Of a stretch of DNA of 64,000 nucleotides, positions 11,511 to 21,519 are shown piece by piece (positions within the stretch are counted from its first letter, which is position 1; each line of letters opens with the position of its first letter). The stretch lies in NCBI GenBank assembly GCA_034440575.1, contig JAOTOL010001505.1:1-64000 (forward strand). Direction: 5' to 3'. This DNA is from Imbricaverruca yamaguchii (Eukaryota; Arthropoda; Thecostraca; Neoverrucidae). Made by a program: the position numbers and the translations under genes. The notes beneath the pieces are model-generated. The model searched no databases. It was not told the DNA's origin and saw nothing but the letters and a program-made list of their open reading frames with translations.

Positions 11511-12731
11511 CCAACCATTGTGGTCATTGTGGGTGGGTGTGTGGTGTGCCAGGAAGATTTTAAAATTAATAAATATGGGAATTAATTAAATGAATGAATT
11601 AATAAGAATGTGTCTATGGGTATAATCCAGTTGGACGTATGCAGCACATGGATAGAGTCCGAGTGCGATTGATTTGCTCTGTCAGAAATGAATCTGGAGA
11701 TATAATTTTGAAATAAATGAGACTGAGACGATCTGCCAGCATCCTAATTGACTTACTTCGTCAGTGGTGTGGTTTTACAATTTTGTTGGTTGGTATGTTT
11801 TTTGTTTGTTGTTGGTTGTATGGTAGATTGATGACAGCCGTACTTTTCAGCATGTCAGTCGTTTCGTCCGTGAGCCATTCATTCATTCATCCAATTAATT
11901 GTTCACATTAGTAATGTGAACAAGTTCTCATAATAAGAACTGGTGGAGGGGCGGGCCTGGAGCAGCAAGTCATTCAGCAGCTCCTGTGGTTCTGGGTTGC
12001 AGTTAACGACAAGATGTATGGTGGGATGACTGTGGTTTGGCAATGGGAAATTTTGAGGCTGACTGCCACGCAATTCAGAGGAATATTTAATAATTGTACT
12101 TGACGATGTAGTATGCTGTTTGCAATGAGAATGGCTTTGCCCCACTTCCGATGCGGGCCGTTTACGTTGTCAACGTGCTAAGCGGAATTTTAGATTTTGT
12201 TTCAGTTGGAGTCAGAATCGGGAATGTTATTTTCTTGGGGCACATCTTGGGGCCATAGTGACGGCTTTGGTTGCAAGAATTCCGATTCTATGAAATTTCC
12301 TGGAAGGCCACCGGTGTTCTACTGCGGAAAACGACGATTCTAAACCGAGGTTGTGTCGGTGCTGAGTTGGAGAGAGAAGTCGAACCGATGGAGATAGAGG
12401 CAGAGAGAGAGAGAGAGAGAGTTTGTCCGTGGACGATCCGAACTAAGATTCTGATATCACAAGGCTGAAAAACATCCTTAAAAACATAAAAACATCCTCC
12501 GAATTATATTGTGCAACAATTTCCCTCTCATCATCCATGCCTACAAAACACACACGTGTTGCAGACGTTCAAAACCCACGTGAAACCCGCGACAGTTTCT
12601 GAACCTCACAACAACTGTACCAACATCCATTTTGTCGTAACAGCATCGCAGCATGCTCAGCGGCCATAAGCAAACAACGCGACGGCTATCTAGCGAGTGC
12701 AGCCACAACTAGTAGTGCGCCGACGAGCCGG

Positions 12732-12884
12732 CTATACACGGCCGGCGAACTCGTAGAACTTGTAGCTGGCGACGACTGTGTGGAACAGATGACGGGTGCC
12801 GACCGGCAGCGTCACCCGCAACCGCTTCAGCACCTCGTCCCGACACTGGTCCAGCAGACAGTAGAGACTGCGGGTCAGCGACTC
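12732..12884 (-). pseudogene. Orphan copy of the URB2-like terminal exon
   Basis: On the minus strand, after the acceptor CCCGCAG, the sequence reads ESLTRSLYCLLDQCRDE and ends ASYKFYEFAGRV then stop. It matches the last exon of the gene at 37,526-37,681 but is one codon shorter (one Lys of a KK pair is lost) and has several substitutions. No other URB2 exon lies upstream in this block, because similarity ends about 48 bp beyond the acceptor. It is a stranded duplicate exon, or the end of a haplotype copy. By itself it makes no protein unless it is spliced to unknown upstream exons. Confidence 0.8.
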
Positions 12885-12931
12885 CTGCGGGGAGTCGTGG
12901 GTCAGGTCGCTATCCCAGCCGGCGGAGGTCA

Positions 12932-13177
12932 CTGGCAGAACGGCAAAAACCGGTCAGAAAACCGGTCAGAAAGCCCTGGTCAGAAAACCGACCGGGGCCA
13001 CGTCGGGCCCCAGCGAATAAATGTTGCATGGGCCAACTGGGGCCCAGTTGGCCCATGGCCAACAGCTCTGGCGTCTGCCCAGCTCGGCCCCAGTCGGGGC
13101 CTGGTTAAAATGCTGGCTGGGTCATGGAAGGTTATGTTCCCTTCCGGCCGGGAAAAGGCGCCGCGCCGGGAAGGCTC
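12932..13177. other. GC-rich spacer after the duplication breakpoint, with short direct repeats
   Basis: Block A similarity ends at about 12,932. The next stretch holds three copies of a GGTCAGAAAACCG-like 15-mer at 12,950-13,000 and an inverted GGGCCAACTGGGGCCC motif at about 13,029. The hAT insertion starts at 13,178. Confidence 0.55.
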
Positions 13178-13660
13178 CAGAGGCGGATCCAGCCAGCAAA
13201 TGAAGAGGGGGTCAAATCGATGACGGGTTCGGGGACCGGGAAAGGGGGTCGTGTTCCGAATGGGCGACAAGGAGGCACTTTTCACTAAAAACAAACGACC
13301 TAATTACCTGTAATGGCCGGGCAGACAACAGTGGCCACATCAGACCTGGAGTGATCTGCAACGCCACAAAATAATTTACTCTGCTTAAATACCGACATGC
13401 TTCACAGAACTCAATTCAAAATAAATATTTCACTCTTTATACATTCACCAAACACTCTTTATACGTTACATAGAACCTGAATCTCGTAATTTTGACGAAA
13501 CTTACGCCCTACGACATCATATGCACGAGTTACGATAAATAAACATACGGGGAAAAAAACAGACATCAACAGTTACGAGGGAAAAAAGCGAGATCGTTAA
13601 AGTCACGCTACTGCCTGCATCATACGCTTATCCGCTTACAACGCGAGGTCTCGTCAGGTC

Positions 13661-14305
13661 TCACAGGCGAACTTTAAAGTCCAGGCGGCGCACTCCTGAT
13701 GCGGCGAAACGGTCCATGACCTCGCTGGTAGTCGGGAGCTGCCCGCGGTGTGCCTGGATCAGGATCAGCGCCTCCAGTCAGTCCTCGGACATCGCAGCTC
13801 GGAGTGCTGTCAAGGTGCACGTCACTTTGGAAAACACGAGCTCAGCCTCTGCCGTCGACACCGGGAGTACGGACAGCACTCGCAGCAGTGTGTGCATTGT
13901 TGGGAAGATTGTGACGGGGCTCGCGTTCAGGGCTGCGATGGCTGCCAGCGGAGCGTCCTCGCGTCGGTCCCTCCACATCGCTGACCAGACATTCAACTCG
14001 GCTTGCACCTGTGACTCGGTCACGTCTCCCAGCAGCCCCTTGAACTGCTGGTAGGCTGGCTGGACCTGGGACCAGTCAGCGGCGCCGACGCGTTTGGGCA
14101 GGATCGTGCTCAGGCCTGCCACCAGCTTCGTGTGCGCGCCGAACCGCATTGTCACATCTTGTAGCACATGATCCAGGGCGGGGTTGAAGACATTGACTCG
14201 GTAGTACCCTTCGATAGACGTGTCCTTCCCCGCGTTCGCTCGACACGCTGACGTCTCCACCAGGGACGTCTCCATCAGTAAAAAAAATGGTTCCAAATCG
14301 AACAA
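13661..14305 (-). pseudogene. hAT transposase, C-terminal dimerisation region, broken
   Basis: The minus-strand frame reads YYRVNVFNPALDHVLQDV, later FPTMHTLLRVLSVLPVSTAE, then AELVFSKVTCTLTALRAAM, and continues after an in-frame TGA at 13,775-13,777 to a final stop at 13,661. The block L.VLPVSTAEAE..FS is the conserved C-terminal hAT dimerisation motif. The stop replaces an expected Arg after SED. The DDE catalytic part upstream is not recognisable. It lies just inside the left terminal repeat of the 7.6 kb element. Confidence 0.8.
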
Positions 14306-14799
14306 AGGGACCAGTGGTTAAATAAATACATCGGGATTTTAGAAAACGCCCTGACACGTAAAAATATCCTCGGTGCATAAAAAGCAACAACACCCTAAAA
14401 CGAGCACGAGTTTAGAAAATGTATTAAACCCCTAACTTGAATTTACAATATATTACCCATCACTTTGAAATGTAAAATTTCCCAATTTCAGGCATTCCAG
14501 TTCATATCACCCGGTCGCCACGACGCCAATGTCCGTGCACGTGCGCGCATTCGGCGCATTCGCAACACTTCGTGCGATGCTACGGTTTCTGCTAGGCCTT
14601 CTGCCTTTTGCTAATTACTGTCACATGATAAACTTACGCCATATTTGACGTGCTGGAATGCTTAGTATGGGCGCTCACTACGAAAAGTCGAGTAATTAAA
14701 TCCGATCATTAATTTCCTAATTGCCACATTTTTCTGGTAGTTATGAAGTGCAGATTCCGTTCAGCTTTGACGCACCTGATAACTGCTGCAATTCTCTCA

Positions 14800-17700
14800 A
14801 AATGGCTGTCGAACCGAGGCCCTTCCTGAGTGTTCTTTTTTTGGATCCGCTGCGTCTTTCTGCGCAGCGGCCTAATCCATTTTCGAAACCCCTCCTCGTT
14901 TCAGTGTGTTGTTGCTTTTTTGGGCACCGATTATTTTTTATGTATCAGAGCGTTTTAGAAGATCCCAATGTCTTCATTTAACGCCCGGTGCTTTTGTTCG
15001 TTTTGGAACCATGTTGCTATTTGCGGCCCCAGACTCTTTTCAGGCCCTGGTGCGTCCTTATGACCTCTGTGTGCCATAAGAGCTTCTTGTGCATTTTTTT
15101 TTTAGAGGTCCAGGTATGTTAAGGCCCTGTCGCTTTTTGGGAGACTATGTGCGTTTTGGAGGGCCAGTTGTATTGCCAGCCCACGTTATGCTCTTAGGTT
15201 CCTGTTGTGTTTTTGGGGGCTTCTTACGCACATTTGTGGTGGTCCAGGACGATGTTGTGTCTTCGGTGCGGTGCTTCTTAGTCCCAGCGCGATTTATCGC
15301 GCCCAAGCGCGTGATTCCGGGGAACCAACGCCAGTTTTCTGGGCTCAACGAGATTTTCGTGGATTTTTTGTTGTTGTTGTAAATTTCGAATCTCGACCTG
15401 ACTTTTCGAGTCCATGGCGCCACGTATTTGCATCTCACCTATATTTTTTAGATACCGTATGTTTTTCAGTGCCATACGCAATTTGTGAAGGTATCTGGTT
15501 GCATGTTCGGCGCTCCAGAGCCATGTTCTTGAACAGGACATTTATTTTGTTAAGTACATTCTTATTTTGGAAGGCTCCAGCTTGATTTTTTTTTCGATAC
15601 CGATTTCGTTTTTGTGGTCACACTGTTCTTACGTGTGGGCCTAAACGCCAATTTTGTGAAGCTTCGACGTGACTACCGATGGGAAATGTGGGTCCCGAGC
15701 GCGATATTTTGGGGAACAGATATGAGTTTGTGGGAAGCGTTGTACTTAGCTGTTGCCCCAACGCGACTTTGGCGGTTCATATTGCAAGTTTTCGAGCCTC
15801 GGAACGAGTTTTCGGGGGGCCCGAAGTACTTATTTGGAGATCCCTGCGGGAATTCTGGTGGACCGACGCGAATTTTGGTGGCCCTAGCGCGAGTTTTGAA
15901 GCTCCGGCACGATTTTTAGGAGCTGATGCCTCTCAGGATAGAGGGGGCATTTGCCCCTTTGATATGCCACTGCGGCCACTGAAGGAGTGCATTTTTGTCC
16001 CAGAATGACATTCCGGTTAAGAATTGATTTTTGGAGCAGCTGCAACTTTTGGGGCCCGGCGCGCCCTTCTGGGCCTCCAGGGTGATTTTCAAGGGCTGCG
16101 ACGCGATTTTTTTATATAGTCCAATGTGATCTTTTGGGCCCCGACGTCATTTGCTTGGATACCTAGCGCGAGCTTTAGCTGCCTCGGCACTTTTGGGGGT
16201 TTAAAACGTTTCAGGTTTTTGGCGTCATTGTTGGGCCCCAGAGTTGGAGTTTTTTTGTTTTTTTTGTTGTTGTATTTTTGTTGTTTGTTTGTTTGTTTAT
16301 TGGTTGGTTCACGACACACTTTATGCACATTCACGGCTAATGGCGCCGCCCACACTGTTTCGCCGGTGGGCCGCGGGATTGGGAAATGTCCTGAGTGGCG
16401 CTAGAGTCGAACCCGGTATCTTTGGTACCCATGGCCCGACACCTTAACCACTCGGCCATCCCCGCCCCTGTGTATTTTTGTGAGTGTTTTTCAGAGTTGG
16501 ACCCACGCCCGAAGTGTTTTTGTTGCTCTGGCTTCATTTGTTTCGGTCCCAATGAGACTGTTGTGGAATGGTACGACCCGTCGTTACACTATATACATTT
16601 TCATGGTCCGGTCGTACATTTTCGGTACACCCAGGCTCAGCGCGATTTTCAAGGTCGCCGGCCGGATTTTTTTTGGACCATGTCGTAAATTTGAAACACC
16701 CCGGCACGACTTTTACCATCTCTTAGCGGTTTCTTGCAAATTATAGGTCTCATCTTGCATCATAAGTATCTCGTCCGATTTCCTGGAGCTTCTTTACCGG
16801 TTTTCAACGTCTGATGTCCTACCATCCTCCATATTCATTGTCCTCCTCTCTCGTCTTGGAAATCCTGGGGCCCTTTACCATGGTATTGGGCTTCCTCTCA
16901 TGTCCCAGGGGCATTATCTGCCAAGTTAGGGGCCTCCTGTCACGCCTCGTGGGCTTCCTCCTTTATCCTGGCAAAGCCTTACCAGTCTTGAGGGAATCTT
17001 CAATTTTGGAAACCTCACACCCCTTCATACCTGTTACCACTCCCATCTTAAGGGCCTCCTCTCATTTTCCTGGAAATCTTTCTGGTCTTCGGGGCTTCAT
17101 TCAGTCCTGTAGACCTACTCCTTTTTGGGAGACTCCTCTCTAGTCCGGCATGGCCCTTATTTCTCTTCTAGAGTCATTTTTTTCAAATTAGAGGCCTCCT
17201 CTCACGTCTTGGGGACCTCATGCTCTGCGTTTTGATTCGAACTTCGCCCATCTTAAGGGTGTTATCCTATCTCCTGGTGGACTCCTCTTCTCTCCCAGGT
17301 TCCTCCTCTACCAAATTATACACAACCTTACTTGTCTCAGTGGTCTTGTAAATAACAAGGCCACTGACACTGAGGCCCGAGGAACTTTTTGGACATCTGC
17401 GAGCCTTCTTTTCCGCCTGGGGCTACCTCTCATCCAATAGCCTTTCTCTCCAATTTTAGGGCCTCTTCGTCCATCATGGGGTTTTATTTCCAACCTTATG
17501 TCGTCCTCTTCCGAATTAGGTGCCTCCTGCCATGTCTCTGGATCATTCTTTTCTATTTTGGTGGAACCTTGCTCGTTTTGATGCCTATTTTTGCGTCTCC
17601 GAAACCTCCTCACATATCCACTGGCTTTCTTTTCCGTCTTGGGGCCTCCTCTCACTTTCTGGGGCCTCCCTTCCCATATTGGGGCCACCTTTACAATTCT

Positions 17701-18650
17701 GGGGGCCTCCTTGCCAATTTTTGGCACTGTCTTGATTTCTGGGGCCTCCTACACTCTCCTAGGTGACTCCTTTTTAAAATTATGGGACACCTTTCACGTC
17801 TTGGAGGCCCCCTCCCCCATCTGTGTTTGGAGCCTCATTATTCTCTTAGCAGGTTGTTTTTGCATCCTAGTCTTAAATCTTCTCTTCTAAGGTTCTCGTC
17901 TTCAAAAATGTGGGCCTCATCTGGCTGGTCTCAGTGGCCTTCTCTCCTGCCTAGGGGGACCTTCTTACCAATCTTTGGCCCCCTCTTGCGTCCGGATAAA
18001 TATATCTTGTCATTATGTTCTATTGTAGGGTACTTCTCTTCCATCTTGGGACCTGGTTTTCCAAATTAAGAATATCTTGCCATCCATCGCAAGCCTTCTC
18101 GTGTAACCCTGGGTAGCTTCTTGCCCGTCTCGGTGGCATCCTTTTCGTCCTGGAGGTCTCCTTTTCGTCCTGGGGGGGGGGGGGCTCCTTTTCATCCTGG
18201 GGGCGTCCTAACAATCTCTGTTTTATGTCTCTTATAGGAACCTGATTATATTTCCTGCGGGCCTCGTTATCAATCTTGGATCCACCTTCACAGCATCATC
18301 TTCTGTTCCGTCGGGCTCCATGCTCACCTTTTTGTTTTATGCCTTTCCGGATAGTGGTCTCCTCAAATTACAGGAGGCGCCCCCCCCCCACCCCCAAGTC
18401 TCAAGGCAAGGGGTGGAGACGATTGCCCCCGCTGCCCCACCCCGGTAGCGACGTCCCTACTCCGAAAACTCATCTCATATCCACTGGCTTTCCCTTCCGG
18501 CTTAGGGCCTCCTCTCATTTGATTGGGCCTCCCTTCCCGTATGGAGACTCCATTGCAATGTTGGGGACATCCGTGCCAATTTTTGGCACTCTCTTGAGTT
18601 CTGGGGTCTCCTACCCTCCCCTAGGTGACTTCTTTTTCAAATTATGGGCC
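14800..18650. repeat. Degenerate GC/T-rich tandem-like repeats inside the hAT element
   Basis: About 4 kb are built from loosely repeated phrases such as GCGCGATTTT, GGGGCCCCG, GGGCCTCCT and CTCTCATTTTC at roughly 20-50 bp spacing. Similar phrases recur at 57,190-57,500. The open frames here on both strands follow from the repeat period and low stop content. I see no gene. Confidence 0.6.
16282..16469 (-). mobile_element. tRNA-derived SINE, family 2 (good tRNA-like head)
   Basis: On the minus strand the head reads GATGGCCGAGTGGTTAAGG (A box) and later GGGTTCGACTC (B box), typical of a Leu/Ser tRNA. The body has CATTTCCCAATCCCGCGGCC and the tail GAATGTGCATAAAGTGTGTC, followed by a simple CAAA/ACAAA tail. 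TGTATTTTTGT occurs on both sides as a probable target duplication. The Pol III boxes look close to intact. Confidence 0.85.
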
Positions 18651-18659
18651 TCCTCCTGG

Positions 18660-19400
18660 AGGCCTCTAATTTCTAGAATCTCTTTTTCGTCTTGGGGGCC
18701 TCCTTTTCGTCCTGGGGCCTTCGTTTCGTCCTGGGGGTCTCCTTTTCGCCCTGAGGGCCTCCTTTTCGCCCTGGAGGACCTCCTTTTCGTCCTGGTGGCA
18801 TCCTTTTCGTCCTGGAGGGCCTCCTTTTCGTCCTGGAGGGCCCCCTTTTCGTCGTGGAGGGCCTCCTTTTCATCCTGGAGGGCCTCCTTTTCGTCCTGTA
18901 GGGCCTCCTTTTCGTCCTGGAGGTCCTCCTTTTCCTCATGAGGTCCTCCTTTTCGTCCTTGAGGTACTCCTTTTCGTCATTGGGGCCTCCCTTTCGTCCT
19001 GGCGGCCTCCTTTCCACCTGAGGGATTCCTTTTCGTCCTGGGGGCCTCCTTTTCGTCCTGGGGACCTCCTTTTCATCATGAGGGCCTCCTTTTCGTCCTG
19101 GTGGCCTTTTCGTCCTGGGGTCTCTGTGTCAATATTTGGCACTCGCTTGATTTCTGGGGCCTCCTATCCTCTCCTAGGTGACTTCTTTTACAAATTAGGG
19201 GCCTCCTCCTGGAGGCTCATAATTTGTATAATCTCTTTTTCGTCTTGTGAGCCTCCTTTTCATCCTGGAGGGCCTCTTTTTCGTCCTGGAGAGCCTCCTT
19301 TTCGTCCTGAGGGCCTCCTTTTCATCCTAGGAGTTTCGTTTTCGTCTTGGAGGCCTCCTTTTCGTCCTGAGGGTCTCCTTTTCGTCTTGGGGGCCTCCTG
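18660..19400. repeat. 21-bp minisatellite, open on both strands
   Basis: The unit CTCCTTTTCGTCCTGGAGGG (about 21 bp) repeats over twenty times at 18,680-19,120 and again at 19,240-19,400, separated by a non-repeat piece. Because 21 is a multiple of three, both strands stay open and give seven-residue periodic translations (FSSWRAS on plus, RRPSRTK on minus). This is explained by the repeat and not by a gene. Confidence 0.85.
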
Positions 19401-19485
19401 AAATTTCAGGGGGCGGCGCCCCCCAGTCTCACGGCAGGGGGGGGGCAATTGCCCCTGCCCCCCCCCCGGTGGCGACGCCCCTGAG

Positions 19486-20440
19486 TTCAAACATTTCCCC
19501 AAGATATCCCCTCTCCAGACCATGGACAAATTTAAAGACCTCGATGAGATCTCTCAGCCTTCTATATCTAACTGAAAACATATTCATTTTCTTCAATCAT
19601 TCCTCATATGCCAGGTTGCTTATACCATTAACCATTTGTGTAGCCCTCTTTTGAACTCTCTTTAAAAGCCAACAATATTTTTCATAGCTAGACTAAGCTT
19701 GGATGCAGCATTCCAAATGTGGCCTGACATATGCACAGTAAAGCTTCCTGATGACTTCCTCACTTCTGTATGACACACTTCTATTTATTTCCCAAGCATT
19801 CTCAGTGCCTTCTTCCTGGCTTCCTTGGTCTGTTCTGATGCCCCCAATTTTGTGTTTAGAATAGCACCTAAATCCTTTTCCTGTTGAGTCACTAATAGCA
19901 CTTGGCCACCCATCAAGTATGGAGCCTTCATATGCTGCTTACCCACATGCATGATTTTGCACTTATCGAAATTAAATTTCATTTGCCATTCTTTGGGCCA
20001 CTTCACAAGTTCGTCTAAGCCTTTTTGCAGCGAGATATGCTCATTTTGATCTGTTATTGCCCTAAAGACTTTGGAGAATTATCCGCAATTTTCAAAACCT
20101 TACTGCTTATGGCACTTTCAACGTTATTTACAAATATAATGAACAGTAGTGGCCCCAGTACTGACCCCTGGGGGATTCCGCTAAGAACATTTTGCCATGA
20201 TGACTTTGTACCATTTAGCATCACTCTTTGCTGTCTACCTGAAAGCTACAACTATATCCATTTTACGATGCTACCTGCAACACCATGGGCCTGAAGCTGT
20301 ATCATTAACCGTTTATGGGGTACCTTGTCAAAGGCCTTACTAAAGTAAAGATACGCTACATCGACCTGATTGTACCTGGAACCTGGAATATTAAGGATGC
20401 AGTGCAAATATTGTGGATACAACTGCATTCCCAAAAAGAA
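19486..20440 (-). mobile_element. CR1/L2-type LINE fragment
   Basis: Reverse-strand sequence matches the 3' half of the element at 2,570-5,090. YFSKAFDKVPHKRLMIQLQ is at about 20,300-20,360 and QMKFNFDKCKIMHVGKQHM at about 19,930-19,990, followed by the 3' untranslated part. It is broken by stops and lies inside the 7.6 kb hAT element. Confidence 0.85.
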
Positions 20441-21399
20441 TAGAAAGTTGCACCTATGATGTCACGTGCGGTGATCACCCAACTTCTTTCTTTTAGTAGC
20501 CTTGGATCACATCACTCCTTGCTCCCTCTATTGTTGTTCGAGCGAATAAATGCAACTACTTCCACAAGCTTTTTAGCAGGAACTGCAAATTGTTTCCCAT
20601 CTGAAATGGTCTGAGGTCCAATATTCCTAGAAGTTGGCCTATTTATCAAATCAGACAAATACAAAAGGTGGGGCCAAAAGGTATGTCGCCCCCCCCCCCT
20701 TTCGCGACCAAAGGGGGGGGGGCAATGGCCACCTTGGCCCCCCTCCTGGATCCGCCCCTGGAAGGCTTAAGTGTATCCTTTCCTCAAAATGTTCAGCGAA
20801 TAGGTACCCCCGCAGAGAAACAGCTGTGAATTATCGGAACCAAAGAAATAAATGGGAGAAAACCTCAGGTTATTTTTTTCGGGTGAGGGGTACAGTTGCG
20901 ATATTCTTCTTGCCTAACCGCATTTTTGTTCCTCGGACCGACCCTGACAATGTGAGCAATATATAATTGTAAGAGGCAATGCAATTGGCGTCTAAAGGCA
21001 AGATACCTTTCGTAAATGCAGTTCGCATCATATCTTATGGAGAGTCACATAGACTGTAACTATATTCTTCGCACAAACACTTGCGCGCATCCGGGAGTGC
21101 TTGTCGCGGGCGCATTCTTCAGTGTTCTGGAACGGTGTTCTATAGCCTTGGAACGGCATCAGGAACCTAACTGTTTTCTTTCTTTACTGGAGATCCCCTG
21201 ATGTCCACGTTAACATTTGCGTCTGACCCCTAACGCGTAATTTTGATTTGGGCTGTTTGCTGCATTTCCGATTTAATAATTAAATAATGTTTTAAGGATT
21301 AATTCCTTCCGATTTTACATTAACGGTAGTGAATGTAAAAACGTTTCACTCATAACATCCTTGTATTAACAGGTTACACCAAATTTACAATTTGGTAGC

Positions 21400-21519
21400 C
21401 TGAACAGAAGCGCGTCCTTTTACTGGAATTTCCGGCCGTTGTCGTCGCCTGTCCCGGTGGATTGTCTGTTGTAGATTGTTTCGAGTTTCTACAACTCATC
21501 AACCACACGAATTCTCAAA
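21400..21519 (+). promoter_or_regulatory. 5' UTR and probable core promoter of cyclophilin copy B
   Basis: The 120 bases before the ATG at 21,520 should hold the 5' UTR and start region. AATTCTCAAAATG is the start context, with A at -3. I see no clear TATA box, and the start site cannot be placed from sequence alone. Confidence 0.35.

Larger units (their letters stand above)
1..12932. repeat. Segmental duplication block A
   Basis: The left 12.9 kb is a diverged direct copy of about 21,845-37,727. Matching landmarks in the same order are: the SINE tail at base 1 against 21,845; cyclophilin exon 2 (6,493 against 30,423), exon 3 (8,195 against 30,826) and exon 4 (8,677 against 32,611); the 3' UTR and AATAAA; a hairpin repeat near 11.2 kb against 35.3 kb; and the last exon of the URB2-like gene (12,732 against 37,526). 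Similarity stops at about 12,932 and 37,727. Coding exons and 3' UTR are almost identical, while introns and flanks differ by many insertions. The left end lies outside the window. It may be a real tandem duplication or two haplotypes joined by assembly. Confidence 0.85.
13178..20760. mobile_element. Large decayed hAT transposon (about 7.6 kb)
   Basis: The left end CAGAGGCGGATCCAG and right end CTGGATCCGCCCCTG are inverted repeats matching at 14 of 15 positions. They are flanked by GAAGGCTC (13,170-13,177) and GAAGGCTT (20,761-20,768), an 8-bp target duplication with one mismatch. Near the left end on the minus strand is the C-terminal part of a hAT transposase. The interior holds degenerate G/C-T-rich repeats (about 14.8-18.6 kb), a 21-bp minisatellite, a SINE and a reversed CR1 fragment. 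G/C-rich segments at 18,376-18,460 and 19,406-19,482 resemble end sequences of the same family, so nested related copies are possible. Confidence 0.7.

Noticed and set aside
16400..16469. A Leu/Ser tRNA gene on the minus strand
   Set aside because: Same reason: it is the head of a family-2 SINE with body, tail and target duplication.
18276..19142. Protein genes with FSSWRAS or RRPSRTK repeats
   Set aside because: Both strands are open only because the minisatellite unit is 21 bp; there is no start context, splice pattern or known domain.
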